Below are positions 27,180 through 34,922 of a stretch of 64,000 bases of DNA, in pieces (position 1 is the first letter of the stretch; every line of letters begins with the position of its first letter). The stretch spans positions 32,415 to 96,414 of the forward strand of contig JADJUP010000041.1 of the NCBI GenBank assembly GCA_016716965.1. Reading direction: 5' to 3'. The stretch is from Sulfuritalea sp. Lineage in GTDB: Bacteria > Pseudomonadota > Gammaproteobacteria > Burkholderiales > Rhodocyclaceae. A program made the translations under genes and the position numbers. The notes under the pieces are model-generated. The model did no database searches. It was not told the DNA's origin and worked only from the letters and a program-made list of their open reading frames with translations.

Positions 27180-28076
27180 ATGCTCAAGCTGACCCTCGAT
27201 GCGATCGAAATCATCGACGCCATAGACCGTGGCGGTTCCTTCGCGGCCGCCGCCGATGCGCTGCACAAAGTGCCATCGACGATTTCCTACACAGTCGCCA
27301 AGCTGGAGGAACAACTCGGCTTCCAGCTCTTCCTGCGGCGTGGCCCGCGCGTGACGCTGACTCCGGCCGGCAGTGAACTGCTCAGCGAAGGGCGCTGGCT
27401 GCTGCGTTCCGCCGCCGACCTCGAATCGCGCCTGCGCCGCATCGCCACCGGCTACGAATCCGAACTGAAACTGGTGCATGACTCGCTGCTGCCGACCTCC
27501 GCGCTGGTCGATGACATCCGCGCCTTCGAGGCACTGGACTGCGGCACCCGCCTGCGCATCAGCACCGAAGTCATGACCGGCGCGTGGGAGGCCTTGCGCG
27601 AAGGCCGTGCCGACCTGGTGCTGGCGGTCGGCGATCCGCCCTCCGGCTTCGCGCAGCAGGCCACACGCCTGCGCGACATCGAGTTCGTGTTCTGCGTCGC
27701 GCCGCAGCACCCGCTGGCGCGCATCGACCGTCCGCTGACGACGGAGGATTTCCTGGCGCACACGGCGATCGTGGTCGCCGACAGCGCGCGCCTGCTGCCG
27801 GCGCGCAGCATCGGCGTGCTGTCCGGACAGTCGCGCATCACGGTGTCGAACATCGAGGCCAAGATCGCCTTGCAGATCGCCGGCCTCGGCTACGGTTTCC
27901 TGCCGCGCTGCCGCATCGATGGCGCCCTGACGCGGCGCGAACTGGTGGCGCGCGAGGTCGCCGAGCCGCGCGCCAGCGAACCGCTGTGGCTGGCCTGGAA
28001 CCGCGACGCGGAAGGCGAGGCGCGCAAGTGGTGGCGCGAGCGCCTGCAGGCGCCCGGCGCGCTGGCTCAGGCCTGA
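27180..28076 (+). CDS. LysR family transcriptional regulator
   Basis: 298 residues. Winged helix at 1-62 (LTLDAIEIIDAIDRGGSFAAAADALHKVPSTISYTVAKLEEQLGFQLFLRR) and a periplasmic-binding-type effector domain after residue 90. It is divergent from the flavodoxin/pirin pair, the usual layout for a LysR regulator and its target. The 185-bp divergent gap holds a hairpin and an AT-rich stretch containing ATAGTCGAAAATATCGA. Confidence 0.92.
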   Translation: MLKLTLDAIEIIDAIDRGGSFAAAADALHKVPSTISYTVAKLEEQLGFQLFLRRGPRVTLTPAGSELLSEGRWLLRSAADLESRLRRIATGYESELKLVHDSLLPTSALVDDIRAFEALDCGTRLRISTEVMTGAWEALREGRADLVLAVGDPPSGFAQQATRLRDIEFVFCVAPQHPLARIDRPLTTEDFLAHTAIVVADSARLLPARSIGVLSGQSRITVSNIEAKIALQIAGLGYGFLPRCRIDGALTRRELVAREVAEPRASEPLWLAWNRDAEGEARKWWRERLQAPGALAQA

Positions 28077-28079
28077 CCG

Positions 28080-28102
28080 CCGTACCGCCAGCGCCGACTT
28101 TT
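28080..28102 (-). repeat. dispersed 23-bp motif, copy 4
   Basis: On the minus strand AAAAGTCGGCGCTGGCG followed by GTACGG. It occupies most of the 35-bp gap between the LysR and MFS genes and is the one clearly intergenic copy. Confidence 0.75.
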
Positions 28103-28111
28103 GCTTGCCCG

Positions 28112-29353
28112 ATGACTCCCCAGACCCTCGATCCCGCGCGCGAACGCGCGCTGCTGCTGACCCTGGCCGGGATCCAGTTCGCCCACATCCTCGACTTCAT
28201 GATCATGATGCCGCTGGGCCCGATCCTGATGCGCGAACTGGGCGTCGGCACCCACGAGTTCGGCCTGCTGGTCTCGGCCTACAGTTTCACGGCGGCCTTC
28301 GCCGGGGTGCTGGCGGCCACCTTCGTCGACCGCTTCGAGCGCAAGCGCCTGCTGCTTACGATGTTCGGCCTGTTCGGGCTGGCCACGCTGGCCTGCGGCC
28401 TGGCGCCGGGTTACCTCACGCTGCTGGTGGCGCGCGGCACGGCCGGCGCTTTCGGCGGCGTGCTCGGGTCGATGGTGCAAACCATGGTCGGCGACCTGAT
28501 TCCCTTCGAACGCCGCGGTCGCGCCAGCGGCACCATCATGTCGGCGTTTTCGATTTCGACCGTGGCCGGGGTTCCGCTGTCCCTGTATCTCGCCAACCAC
28601 TTCGGCTGGCGCTTTCCGTTCTTTTTCATCGCCGCGCTTTCCGCCGGTTTCCTGCTGCTGGGCTGGAAGATGCTGCCGGCCTTGCGCGGGCACCTGCCCA
28701 ACGCCACCGTGTCGGAGTCCGAACGCGCCCATCCTCTGGCGGCGATGGCGGCCGTGCTACGCGATCCCAACCACCTCAAAGCCCTGCTGTTCATGGCGCT
28801 GATCATGGTTTCAGGCTTTTCGGTGATCCCCTACATCACCATTTATCTAACCGCGAATGTACTCATCCGCCAGGAAGACATTCCGTTGATCTACCTCTTC
28901 GGCGGCTGCGCTACCTTCTTCACCTCGCGTCTGGTCGGCCGCCTCGCCGATGCCTACGGCAAGATCCGCGTATATCGGGCGATGGCGCTGTGCTCGATGG
29001 TACCCCTGCTGGTGCAGACCCATCTATGGCCGGTGCCACTATGGGTCATGATCTTCTGGTCCACGGTGTTCTTCATCTTCGTGCCGGGACGCATGGTGCC
29101 GGCCATGGCCATCGTCACCTCGGCGGTGCAGCCGCGCCTGCGCGGTACATTCCTGTCGATGAATGGTGCCGTGCAGCAGCTGTCCTCGGGCACCGCGGCC
29201 TGGCTCGGCGGCACGATGATTGCCGCCGATGCCTCGGGCCGCATCGTCGGCTACGACCATGTCGGCTGGCTGGCGGTTGGCGCCACGGTGGTCGCGATGA
29301 TTTTCGTCGACCGCATCGAACTGCATACCGGCGCGCCCGCGCGAGCTGTCTGA
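28112..29353 (+). CDS. MFS transporter
   Basis: 413 residues with 12 predicted membrane segments of the drug:H+ antiporter/sugar-efflux type (LLTLAGIQFAHILDFMIMMPLGPILMRELG .. RFERKRLLLTMFGLFGLATLACGLAP). The loop 2-3 motif is DRFERKRLL. The substrate is unknown. It starts 35 bp after the LysR gene and may be co-transcribed with it. Confidence 0.9.
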   Translation: MTPQTLDPARERALLLTLAGIQFAHILDFMIMMPLGPILMRELGVGTHEFGLLVSAYSFTAAFAGVLAATFVDRFERKRLLLTMFGLFGLATLACGLAPGYLTLLVARGTAGAFGGVLGSMVQTMVGDLIPFERRGRASGTIMSAFSISTVAGVPLSLYLANHFGWRFPFFFIAALSAGFLLLGWKMLPALRGHLPNATVSESERAHPLAAMAAVLRDPNHLKALLFMALIMVSGFSVIPYITIYLTANVLIRQEDIPLIYLFGGCATFFTSRLVGRLADAYGKIRVYRAMALCSMVPLLVQTHLWPVPLWVMIFWSTVFFIFVPGRMVPAMAIVTSAVQPRLRGTFLSMNGAVQQLSSGTAAWLGGTMIAADASGRIVGYDHVGWLAVGATVVAMIFVDRIELHTGAPARAV

Positions 29354-29675
29354 CGCGGCAGGCGTCGAGTTTCTTTACGGGGTAGCCGGGCGGCAGGCCC
29401 GGAACGATCGTCTTCGATGCATAGCCGATTCCTATGCAATGGATCGGAAAATAGTCTTGGACAATCTTATTTCAATCCAACACAATTTAATCGTCAATTG
29501 CTTTCGGTGTGCCGCACGGAAATTTTCGTGGCAGTCGCCTGGTTCCGGTTTTCCGATTAGCCCGGGAAACTGGCGGGCGCCGCGGGTATTGAAGGGACTC
29601 TGTCCGGTATTGCAGGAGTCGCCGGTTTCGGCCGGACGATTCGATCTTGGGTAGCGTGAAAAGGAGGATTCAAGC
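29354..29675. other. 322-bp regulatory region before the CbiM-like gene
   Basis: No gene seen. It contains operator copy A at 29421-29465, an AT-rich promoter stretch to about 29500 (CAATTTAATCGTCAA, nearly identical to the scnB promoter), and a leader of roughly 170 nt with GTCCGG..CCGGAC pairing potential. A GGAGG ribosome site lies just before the start codon. Confidence 0.6.
29421..29465 (+). promoter_or_regulatory. LysR-type operator, copy A
   Basis: Half sites ATAGCCGATTCCTAT (29421-29435) and ATAGTCTTGGACAAT (29451-29465), exactly 30 bp apart. The first half is a T-N11-A dyad. It matches copy C before scnB at 38 of 45 bases. TTGGAC in the second half could serve as the -35. Confidence 0.8.
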
Positions 29676-30356
29676 ATGCACATCGAACCAGGTATTGTTG
29701 TTGGCGCCAAACTGGCGCTTGGCTTCATCACTGCGACCGGCGCGGTCGGCTATTCGCTCAAGCTGGCGAAGGACATGGCGAAACGTGACGGTGTCGCACC
29801 GCTCGCCATTCGCATCGTTCTGGCCGCGATGCTGGTCCTGAGCTTCTTCGAGCTGTTGCCGCACTACCCGGTAGGCGTGTCGGAGGTCCATTTCATCCTC
29901 GGCTCGACGCTGTTCCTGATGTTCGGCGCCGCTCCCGCCGCGCTCGGCCTGGCCATCGGCCTGCTGGCCCAGGGTCTGCTGGTTGCTCCCGCGGACCTGC
30001 CGCAATACGGCATGAACGTGACCAGCCTGCTGGTACCGCTGCTTGCCATCAATGTTCTGGCGCAACGCGTGATCCCCGCCAATACGGCATACAAGGATGT
30101 CACCTACGGCCAGGCGCTGAAGCTGTCCACCGCCTATCAGGGCGGCGTCGTAGCCTGGGTCGGATTCTGGGCCGTGTATGGTGCCGGTGTCGGTGCCGAG
30201 AACCTTGCCGAGATCGCCACGTTCAGCGTTGCTTACATGAGCGTGATCCTGGTCGAGCCGGTTCTCGATCTGGGTGTGCTGGCAGCCGCCAAGGCGCTAC
30301 ATCGCCTGGAAACCAGTGGCGTGTTCAACCCGCGCCTGTACAGCGCCGCCGCCTGA
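29676..30356 (+). CDS. CbiM-like cobalt permease component
   Basis: 226 residues with about six to seven membrane segments. The start MHIEPGIVVGAKLALGF resembles the CbiM/NikM family, in which the N-terminal Met-His binds the metal. CbiM is the substrate-specific part of ECF-type cobalt uptake; no cbiN, cbiQ or cbiO gene is nearby. It shares an operator with the cobalt-dependent thiocyanate hydrolase genes, so cobalt supply for that enzyme is the likely role (inference). The start has a clear GGAGG site. Confidence 0.75.
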   Translation: MHIEPGIVVGAKLALGFITATGAVGYSLKLAKDMAKRDGVAPLAIRIVLAAMLVLSFFELLPHYPVGVSEVHFILGSTLFLMFGAAPAALGLAIGLLAQGLLVAPADLPQYGMNVTSLLVPLLAINVLAQRVIPANTAYKDVTYGQALKLSTAYQGGVVAWVGFWAVYGAGVGAENLAEIATFSVAYMSVILVEPVLDLGVLAAAKALHRLETSGVFNPRLYSAAA

Positions 30357-30376
30357 TCAGGTCGCGCTGCTCCCAA

Positions 30377-30398
30377 GACTCCGGCCCTGGCCGGAGTC
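30377..30398 (+). terminator. intercistronic hairpin after the CbiM-like gene
   Basis: GACTCCGGCC and GGCCGGAGTC are perfect 10-bp arms around CT, followed by GTTTCG. It is a likely terminator or attenuator between the permease and cyanase genes, though the T tract is short. Confidence 0.6.
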
Positions 30399-30492
30399 GT
30401 TTCGCGGGGGACGTTCGTTCCCCGTTTTCGATTGATCCGGATGGGCCTCGCGGGCTGCGTTGCCTGTCGCCCCGGCGCGCCCTTCCGACGCC

Positions 30493-30951
30493 ATGAAAAG
30501 GACGATTCTCGCGAACAAAGCCGAAATGAAGGAAGCGATTCTCGATGCCAAACAGAAGAAGGGCCTGAGCTGGAACGATATCGCCAAGGCCGCCGGTCTG
30601 TCCGCCGAATTCACCTGTTCCGCCTGCCTGGGCATGAATCATCTTGACAAGAAGCCCGCCGATGCCGTGGCCAAGTTGCTCGGTCTGGGCAAGGACGGAT
30701 CCGCCGCCCTGCAGGCATTTCCGCTCAAGACCTGGACTCAGGTAGCACCCACCGACCCTCTGATCTATCGCTGGTACGAGATGATCAACGTCTATGGTGA
30801 GACCATCAAGGAACTGGTCAACGAGAAGTTCGGCGATGGCATCATGAGCGCGATCGACTTCACGATGAAGATCGACAAGCAGGAGGATCCCAAGGGCGAT
30901 CGCGTGCTGGTGACGATGAGCGGCAAGTTCCTCCCCTACAAGTCCTGGTAG
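30493..30951 (+). CDS. cynS: cyanate hydratase (cyanase)
   Basis: 152 residues. It converts cyanate and bicarbonate to carbamate and CO2, giving ammonia. The N-terminal helical domain (KKGLSWNDIAKAAGLSAEF) precedes the cyanase catalytic domain. Arg93, Glu96 and Ser119 in PLIYRWYE and DGIMSAIDF correspond to the known catalytic Arg/Glu/Ser, and the end GKFLPYKSW is diagnostic. ATG 30493 matches the family length; no strong ribosome site is seen. Its place beside thiocyanate hydrolase fits detoxifying cyanate. Confidence 0.96.
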   Translation: MKRTILANKAEMKEAILDAKQKKGLSWNDIAKAAGLSAEFTCSACLGMNHLDKKPADAVAKLLGLGKDGSAALQAFPLKTWTQVAPTDPLIYRWYEMINVYGETIKELVNEKFGDGIMSAIDFTMKIDKQEDPKGDRVLVTMSGKFLPYKSW

Positions 30952-31018
30952 CCTGCGCGGGTCCGGGTGGTGCACAACAGTTCGCCGCCCGCCGCGAAAC
31001 CTGAAGGAGAGGTGATCC

Positions 31019-31840
31019 ATGCCGGCACGTGATCCACACCGCTTTGTCAATGAACTCGATGAAGCGGCCATCGAGCGCCTGATCGCCCGCCTCGAAGGTC
31101 GCGCCAAGGATGTCGTGTTCACCCGGCTGTTCGACAAGTATGCCGGGCACATCTCGCCGGGCGAGTCGGCGCACGTGCTGGAGGTCGGCTGCGGCACTGG
31201 CGCCATGACCCGTTCGCTGGCCCGCCGTGGCGACTTTTCCGGCAGGGCCGTAGGCGTCGACCAGAGTCATCCCTTCATAGAAGCAGCACGTCGGTTTGCC
31301 GCCGAACACGGCGTGGGCGACCGCGTTGACTTTCGCGTCGGTGACGCGCATGACCTCGATTTCCCGGATGCAACTTTCGACGCTGCATTCGCCCATACCC
31401 TGATCAGCCACGTTACCGATCCGCAGGCCGTATTGCGAGAAATGGTTCGCGTCGTACGTCCCGGCGGCATCGTGGCCATCTTCGACGGCGACTATTCCTC
31501 GATGACCTATGCCATGCCGGATCACGATCTGGGGCATCGCATGGACGTGGCCCTGACCACGGCCGCCTTCAACAATCCGCACATCATGCGCGATCTGCCC
31601 AGATTGATGCCGCAACTGGGGTTGCAATTGCAGCAGGCTTGGGGCGATGCCGTGGTCGAGATCGGCACGGCCAGCTACTTCAAGTCATTTGCCGAGACTT
31701 ATGCGCCCTACATCATCAAGTCAGGGATGTTTTCCGCCGAGGCGGTAGACGCCTGGCTCGCGGCACAGCACCAGGCGATGGCGGAAGGCAGCTTTTTCGC
31801 CGCCTGCAACTACTACACCTATCTCGCAACACGCCTCTGA
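31019..31840 (+). CDS. class I SAM-dependent methyltransferase
   Basis: 273 residues. SAM-binding motifs: HVLEVGCGTGAMTRSLARRG, VGVDQSHPFIEAAR, RVGDAHDLDFPDATFDAAFAHTL and VVRPGGIVAIFDGDY. The C-terminal half (ASYFKSFAETYAPYIIKSGMFSAEAVDAWLAAQ) would set specificity. A good ribosome site (GGAGAGG) precedes it. The substrate is unknown. Position in the cluster makes a role in thiocyanate or sulfide by-product handling possible but unproven. Confidence 0.88.
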   Translation: MPARDPHRFVNELDEAAIERLIARLEGRAKDVVFTRLFDKYAGHISPGESAHVLEVGCGTGAMTRSLARRGDFSGRAVGVDQSHPFIEAARRFAAEHGVGDRVDFRVGDAHDLDFPDATFDAAFAHTLISHVTDPQAVLREMVRVVRPGGIVAIFDGDYSSMTYAMPDHDLGHRMDVALTTAAFNNPHIMRDLPRLMPQLGLQLQQAWGDAVVEIGTASYFKSFAETYAPYIIKSGMFSAEAVDAWLAAQHQAMAEGSFFAACNYYTYLATRL

Positions 31841-31896
31841 AGTCGCCGGTCGGCGATTGCTGGCGTTACCCGGAAGCCTGGCTCGGGCCCTCGCAG

Positions 31897-32919
31897 TCAG
31901 CGGTTGGCGGCGTCTTCCGCGCCCACCGCCATGGGCCTCGCCACGCCGAGCTCCGCGCCCGCGTCCGCCTGCAGGCTCGAATCACCCAGTCGCTGTTGCA
32001 GCGCCTGATACCTGGCGGCACTCCATTGGGTGGCCATTTCGCCAAAAGCCTGGCAGGCGGCGCTCTTGTAGGCACCCTTGTGGCAGATCAGTGCAATCGC
32101 ATGGTGCGGTAACTGCGGCAACAGCGGCACCGAATAGAGGCCAGATTGCGCCTCGGAAATCGAACTGGGCAGAATGGTAACCAGGCGGCCCAGGCTTGCC
32201 GATTGAACCAGCATGTTCAGCGAGTTGGTTTCGATGGCTATGTGCGGAGCAATGCGGTATTCGAGGCAGTAAAGGTCGAAGTGGCGTCGCAATGCAAATT
32301 GGGTATTGAGCAGGACCAGCGATTCCTTCTCCAGTTCGGACGCACTGAGTGGGGTTCGCCGACCGGCCAGCCGATGGCCCTTGCCCACCGCAAGGTTGAG
32401 CGTCTCCACGAACAGCGTGTGCTTGTCGATTTCGCTGGAGCGGCCCTCCGATGAAAACGTGTCGGAGAATACGATGCCTATGTCAATCTGGTCCTCGGCG
32501 ACGCCGGCTTCGATGTCGTCCTGCGACATTTCCACAGCGCTCATGGCAATTCCCGGATGGCGGGCAACAAAATCTTCCAGCAGCGGCGTGGTGATGTATT
32601 CAGTGATGGGGTTCATGCCCAGGCGCAGTGAGCCGCGGCTGAGGTCCTGGACTTCGTGGATGGCGCGGGTTCCCGCTTCCAGCTCACCAAGCGCGCGCCG
32701 CGCATGGTGCAGATAGACCTCGCCGGCGTCGGTGAGTCGTACATTGCGGCCGGACCGGTCGAGCAACTGCACGTGGAGCACTTCTTCCAGAAGTCGAATT
32801 TGCTGCGAAAGTGTCGGCTGCGAGACATGCAGCGCTTCGGCCGCGCGGGTAAAACTGTGGTGTTCCGCGACCGCGAACAGATAACGAATCGAGCGCGGGA
32901 ACACCAGTTTTGATTCCAT
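31897..32919 (-). CDS. LysR family regulator of the thiocyanate cluster (CynR/OxyR-like)
   Basis: 340 residues. HTH domain (IRYLFAVAEHHSFTRAAEALHVSQPTLSQQIRLLEEVLHVQLLDRSGRNV) and an effector domain (SLRLGMNPITEYITTPLLEDFVARHPGIAMSAVEMSQDDIEAGVAEDQIDIGI) of the type found in CynR-group regulators. It is divergent from scnBAC. Operator copy B overlaps its own start codon, which implies autorepression, while copies A and C precede the cobalt permease and scnB. The effector could be thiocyanate or cyanate (inference). Confidence 0.9.
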   Translation of the reverse strand: MESKLVFPRSIRYLFAVAEHHSFTRAAEALHVSQPTLSQQIRLLEEVLHVQLLDRSGRNVRLTDAGEVYLHHARRALGELEAGTRAIHEVQDLSRGSLRLGMNPITEYITTPLLEDFVARHPGIAMSAVEMSQDDIEAGVAEDQIDIGIVFSDTFSSEGRSSEIDKHTLFVETLNLAVGKGHRLAGRRTPLSASELEKESLVLLNTQFALRRHFDLYCLEYRIAPHIAIETNSLNMLVQSASLGRLVTILPSSISEAQSGLYSVPLLPQLPHHAIALICHKGAYKSAACQAFGEMATQWSAARYQALQQRLGDSSLQADAGAELGVARPMAVGAEDAANR

Positions 32920-32962
32920 AGTCGATTCCTATAGATTCGGTCGAAGAATAGTCTTCAACGAT
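32918..32962 (+). promoter_or_regulatory. LysR-type operator, copy B
   Basis: Half sites ATAGTCGATTCCTAT (32918-32932) and ATAGTCTTCAACGAT (32948-32962), 30 bp apart as in A and C. The first half overlaps the regulator's start codon. Confidence 0.8.
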
Positions 32963-33356
32963 TCTAGCCCAAAGCCCCGCCGGCGCGAGCTTGAAAGGTG
33001 AGCCATGGGCGGGCCGTGCGCACCCCGGTGCCGGGATCAGGATGACTCCGCCAACGAACGGATTTGCACGGGTGCTCGACATTGTTTGAATAGTCGAAGC
33101 CTATAGGTTGGATCGGAAAATAGTCTTGGACAATTTCACTTAAGGCATACAAAATTTAAACGTCAACTAAATAGTGGCGTGTCAAAAAAACCTGCCGATA
33201 CTTCGGGGGTCCGACAAGACAGGCGGCTTCGGTTGACCGCCAGCGGAAATCGAGGGCGCAGGAATACGCGTTCGCGGGTATCCCTCCGGTTTGTTTGGTT
33301 GCAAGGAATGCGTGCGAGTGAATTCGCAAGTCATACATCAAAGGAGAAGTCCAGCT
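32963..33356. other. scn promoter and leader region
   Basis: No convincing gene. With operators B and C this is the 437-bp divergent region between the regulator and scnB. After operator C an AT-rich stretch (AAATTTAAACGTCAACT near 33151-33168) parallels the one before the CbiM-like gene. A leader of roughly 190 nt follows, with local hairpin potential (GCGGCTTCGGTTGACCGC near 33221), then an AAGGAGAA ribosome site before scnB. Confidence 0.6.
33090..33134 (+). promoter_or_regulatory. LysR-type operator, copy C
   Basis: Half sites ATAGTCGAAGCCTAT (33090-33104) and ATAGTCTTGGACAAT (33120-33134), 30 bp apart. The 29 bases from 33106 on are close to identical with copy A, including the TTGGAC that may be the -35. 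Confidence 0.82.
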
Positions 33357-33797
33357 ATGTCATCGACTACCAGGGAAAGGGTATTGCGGCATCTGACCGC
33401 GGTCGCCGATTTGCAGCCGCCGGTGCAGAAGACCGGCAAGGCGCCATATCCAACCGAAATTACATCCGAGCTGTTTCGGGCCTATACGCGGTCGCCACAC
33501 GACGTCGGCGGCGAGTTTGATGTTCCCTGCGAATGGACCGAAGAGGAGCATGAGGCGTGGGGGCATCGCGCCTACGTCACCACCGAGTGCCTCGCCTGGC
33601 GTGGCGCCTGGTGCGCGGAAGAGCGGCGTCGCATGCAAAACGTCGACCTGGGCACGACGCAATACCTCGGGCTGCCCTACTACGGGCGGTGGCTGCTGTC
33701 GGCCGCGCGGATCCTGGTAGACCGGGACCACGTCACCCTGACCGAACTGATCAACAAGATAGACGAGGTGAAAAAGCGCCATGAGCCAGCACGATAG
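33357..33797 (+). CDS. scnB: thiocyanate hydrolase subunit beta
   Basis: 146 residues. The beta subunit of the heteromeric cobalt enzyme that turns thiocyanate and water into carbonyl sulfide and ammonia. It is homologous to part of the nitrile hydratase beta subunit: PTEITSELFRAYTRSPHDVGGEFDVPCEW, TECLAWRGAWCAEERRRMQN and YLGLPYYGRWLLSAARILVD. ATG 33357 has a good AAGGAGAA site. The gene order scnB-scnA-scnC matches that known in Thiobacillus thioparus. The 3' end overlaps scnA by 17 bp. Confidence 0.93.
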   Translation: MSSTTRERVLRHLTAVADLQPPVQKTGKAPYPTEITSELFRAYTRSPHDVGGEFDVPCEWTEEEHEAWGHRAYVTTECLAWRGAWCAEERRRMQNVDLGTTQYLGLPYYGRWLLSAARILVDRDHVTLTELINKIDEVKKRHEPAR

Positions 33798-34143
33798 AAC
33801 CCATCACGCCACGATCGCCACCGGCAAGGGCGATCCCCAGTGCTTCAAGGGTACCGCCGGTCCCGCCAAGTTCAAGGTCGGCCAGACCGTGCGCATCAAG
33901 GATTTGCCGGACGTTTTCTACACCCGCTGCCAGGTTTACACGCGCGGCGCCGTCGGCGAAGTGGCGGTCGTGACGCATGAAAGTCCGGCGCCGGAGGACG
34001 AAGCCTGGGGGCATGTCGATCATTCCGAATGGTTCTACATCGTGCGTTTCAAGCAAAAGGACCTGTGGCCGGAATATCCCGCCGCCTTCGCCAACGACAC
34101 GCTGCAGACCGAGTTTTCCGAGCGTTGGCTGGAAGCCGTGTAG
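33781..34143 (+). CDS. scnA: thiocyanate hydrolase subunit alpha
   Basis: 120 residues, corresponding to the C-terminal SH3-like half of the nitrile hydratase beta subunit: THHATIATGKGDPQCFKG, FKVGQTVRIKDLPDVFYTRCQVYTRGAVGEV and QKDLWPEYPAAFANDTLQTE. The start lies inside scnB, so translation is probably coupled. Together with ScnB it packs against the catalytic gamma subunit. Confidence 0.93.
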   Translation: MSQHDRTHHATIATGKGDPQCFKGTAGPAKFKVGQTVRIKDLPDVFYTRCQVYTRGAVGEVAVVTHESPAPEDEAWGHVDHSEWFYIVRFKQKDLWPEYPAAFANDTLQTEFSERWLEAV

Positions 34144-34185
34144 TTCGCCAGTCAAACAGAGACCCAGAACAGAAAGGTAACGCAA

Positions 34186-34908
34186 ATGTCAAATGATCAC
34201 GATCACAGCCATGGCCACGGACATGGTCATAATCCTCCGGGTCCGATGGTCGAGGAAGTCAGCGACTTCGAGGCGCTGGAAATCGCCGTCCGCGAACTGG
34301 CCATCGAGAAGGGGCTGTTTACCGCCGAGGATCATCGCCGTTTCACCGAGTTCGCCGAGCACATCGGCCCGACTCCGGCGGCACGCATGGTGGCCAAGGC
34401 ATGGCTCGACCCCGAGTACAAGAAGCAGTGCCTGACCGATGCGATCAAGGCGAGCCTTGCTGTCGGCGTGGATTGGCTGAACCCGACCGGTTTCGGCACG
34501 CCGAGCGACTACACCGACCTGCGTGTGCTCGAGGATACGCCGACCCTGCATCACGTCGTCGTATGTACCTTGTGTTCCTGTTATCCGCGTCCCATCCTGG
34601 GCTTCCAGCCGGAGTGGTATCGCACCCCGAACTACCGCCGTCGTCTGGTCCGCTGGCCGCGTCCTGTGCTTGCCGAGTTTGGCCTGCAACTGCCACCGGA
34701 AGTCGAGATTCGCGTCGAGGATTCCAACCAGAAATGCCGCTTCATCGTGATGCCGGTACGTCCCGCCGGTACCGAAGGCTGGACCGAAGATCAGCTGACG
34801 GAAATAGTGACCCGCGACTGCCTGATCGGTGTCGCCCTGCCCAAGCCAGGGATGACTACCAACATTCCGCTGCCAGTCCATAAGCCGGCCAAGCCGGGCC
34901 ACCATTAA
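34186..34908 (+). CDS. scnC: thiocyanate hydrolase subunit gamma, cobalt-type catalytic subunit
   Basis: 240 residues, homologous to the nitrile hydratase alpha subunit. The metal-binding claw is CTLCSC at residues 127-132; threonine at 128 is the signature of a cobalt rather than an iron centre. The cysteines are expected to be oxidised to sulfinic and sulfenic acids in the mature enzyme. A His-rich N-terminus (DHDHSHGHGHGH, residues 4-15) could bind cobalt before insertion. The ribosome site is AAAGGT. Confidence 0.95.
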   Translation: MSNDHDHSHGHGHGHNPPGPMVEEVSDFEALEIAVRELAIEKGLFTAEDHRRFTEFAEHIGPTPAARMVAKAWLDPEYKKQCLTDAIKASLAVGVDWLNPTGFGTPSDYTDLRVLEDTPTLHHVVVCTLCSCYPRPILGFQPEWYRTPNYRRRLVRWPRPVLAEFGLQLPPEVEIRVEDSNQKCRFIVMPVRPAGTEGWTEDQLTEIVTRDCLIGVALPKPGMTTNIPLPVHKPAKPGHH

Positions 34909-34922
34909 GTAAGGAGCTAGCC

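Noticed and set aside
29500..29675. A cobalamin riboswitch in the leader of the CbiM-like gene
   Set aside because: G-rich paired stretches exist, but the conserved B12-box pattern could not be matched.
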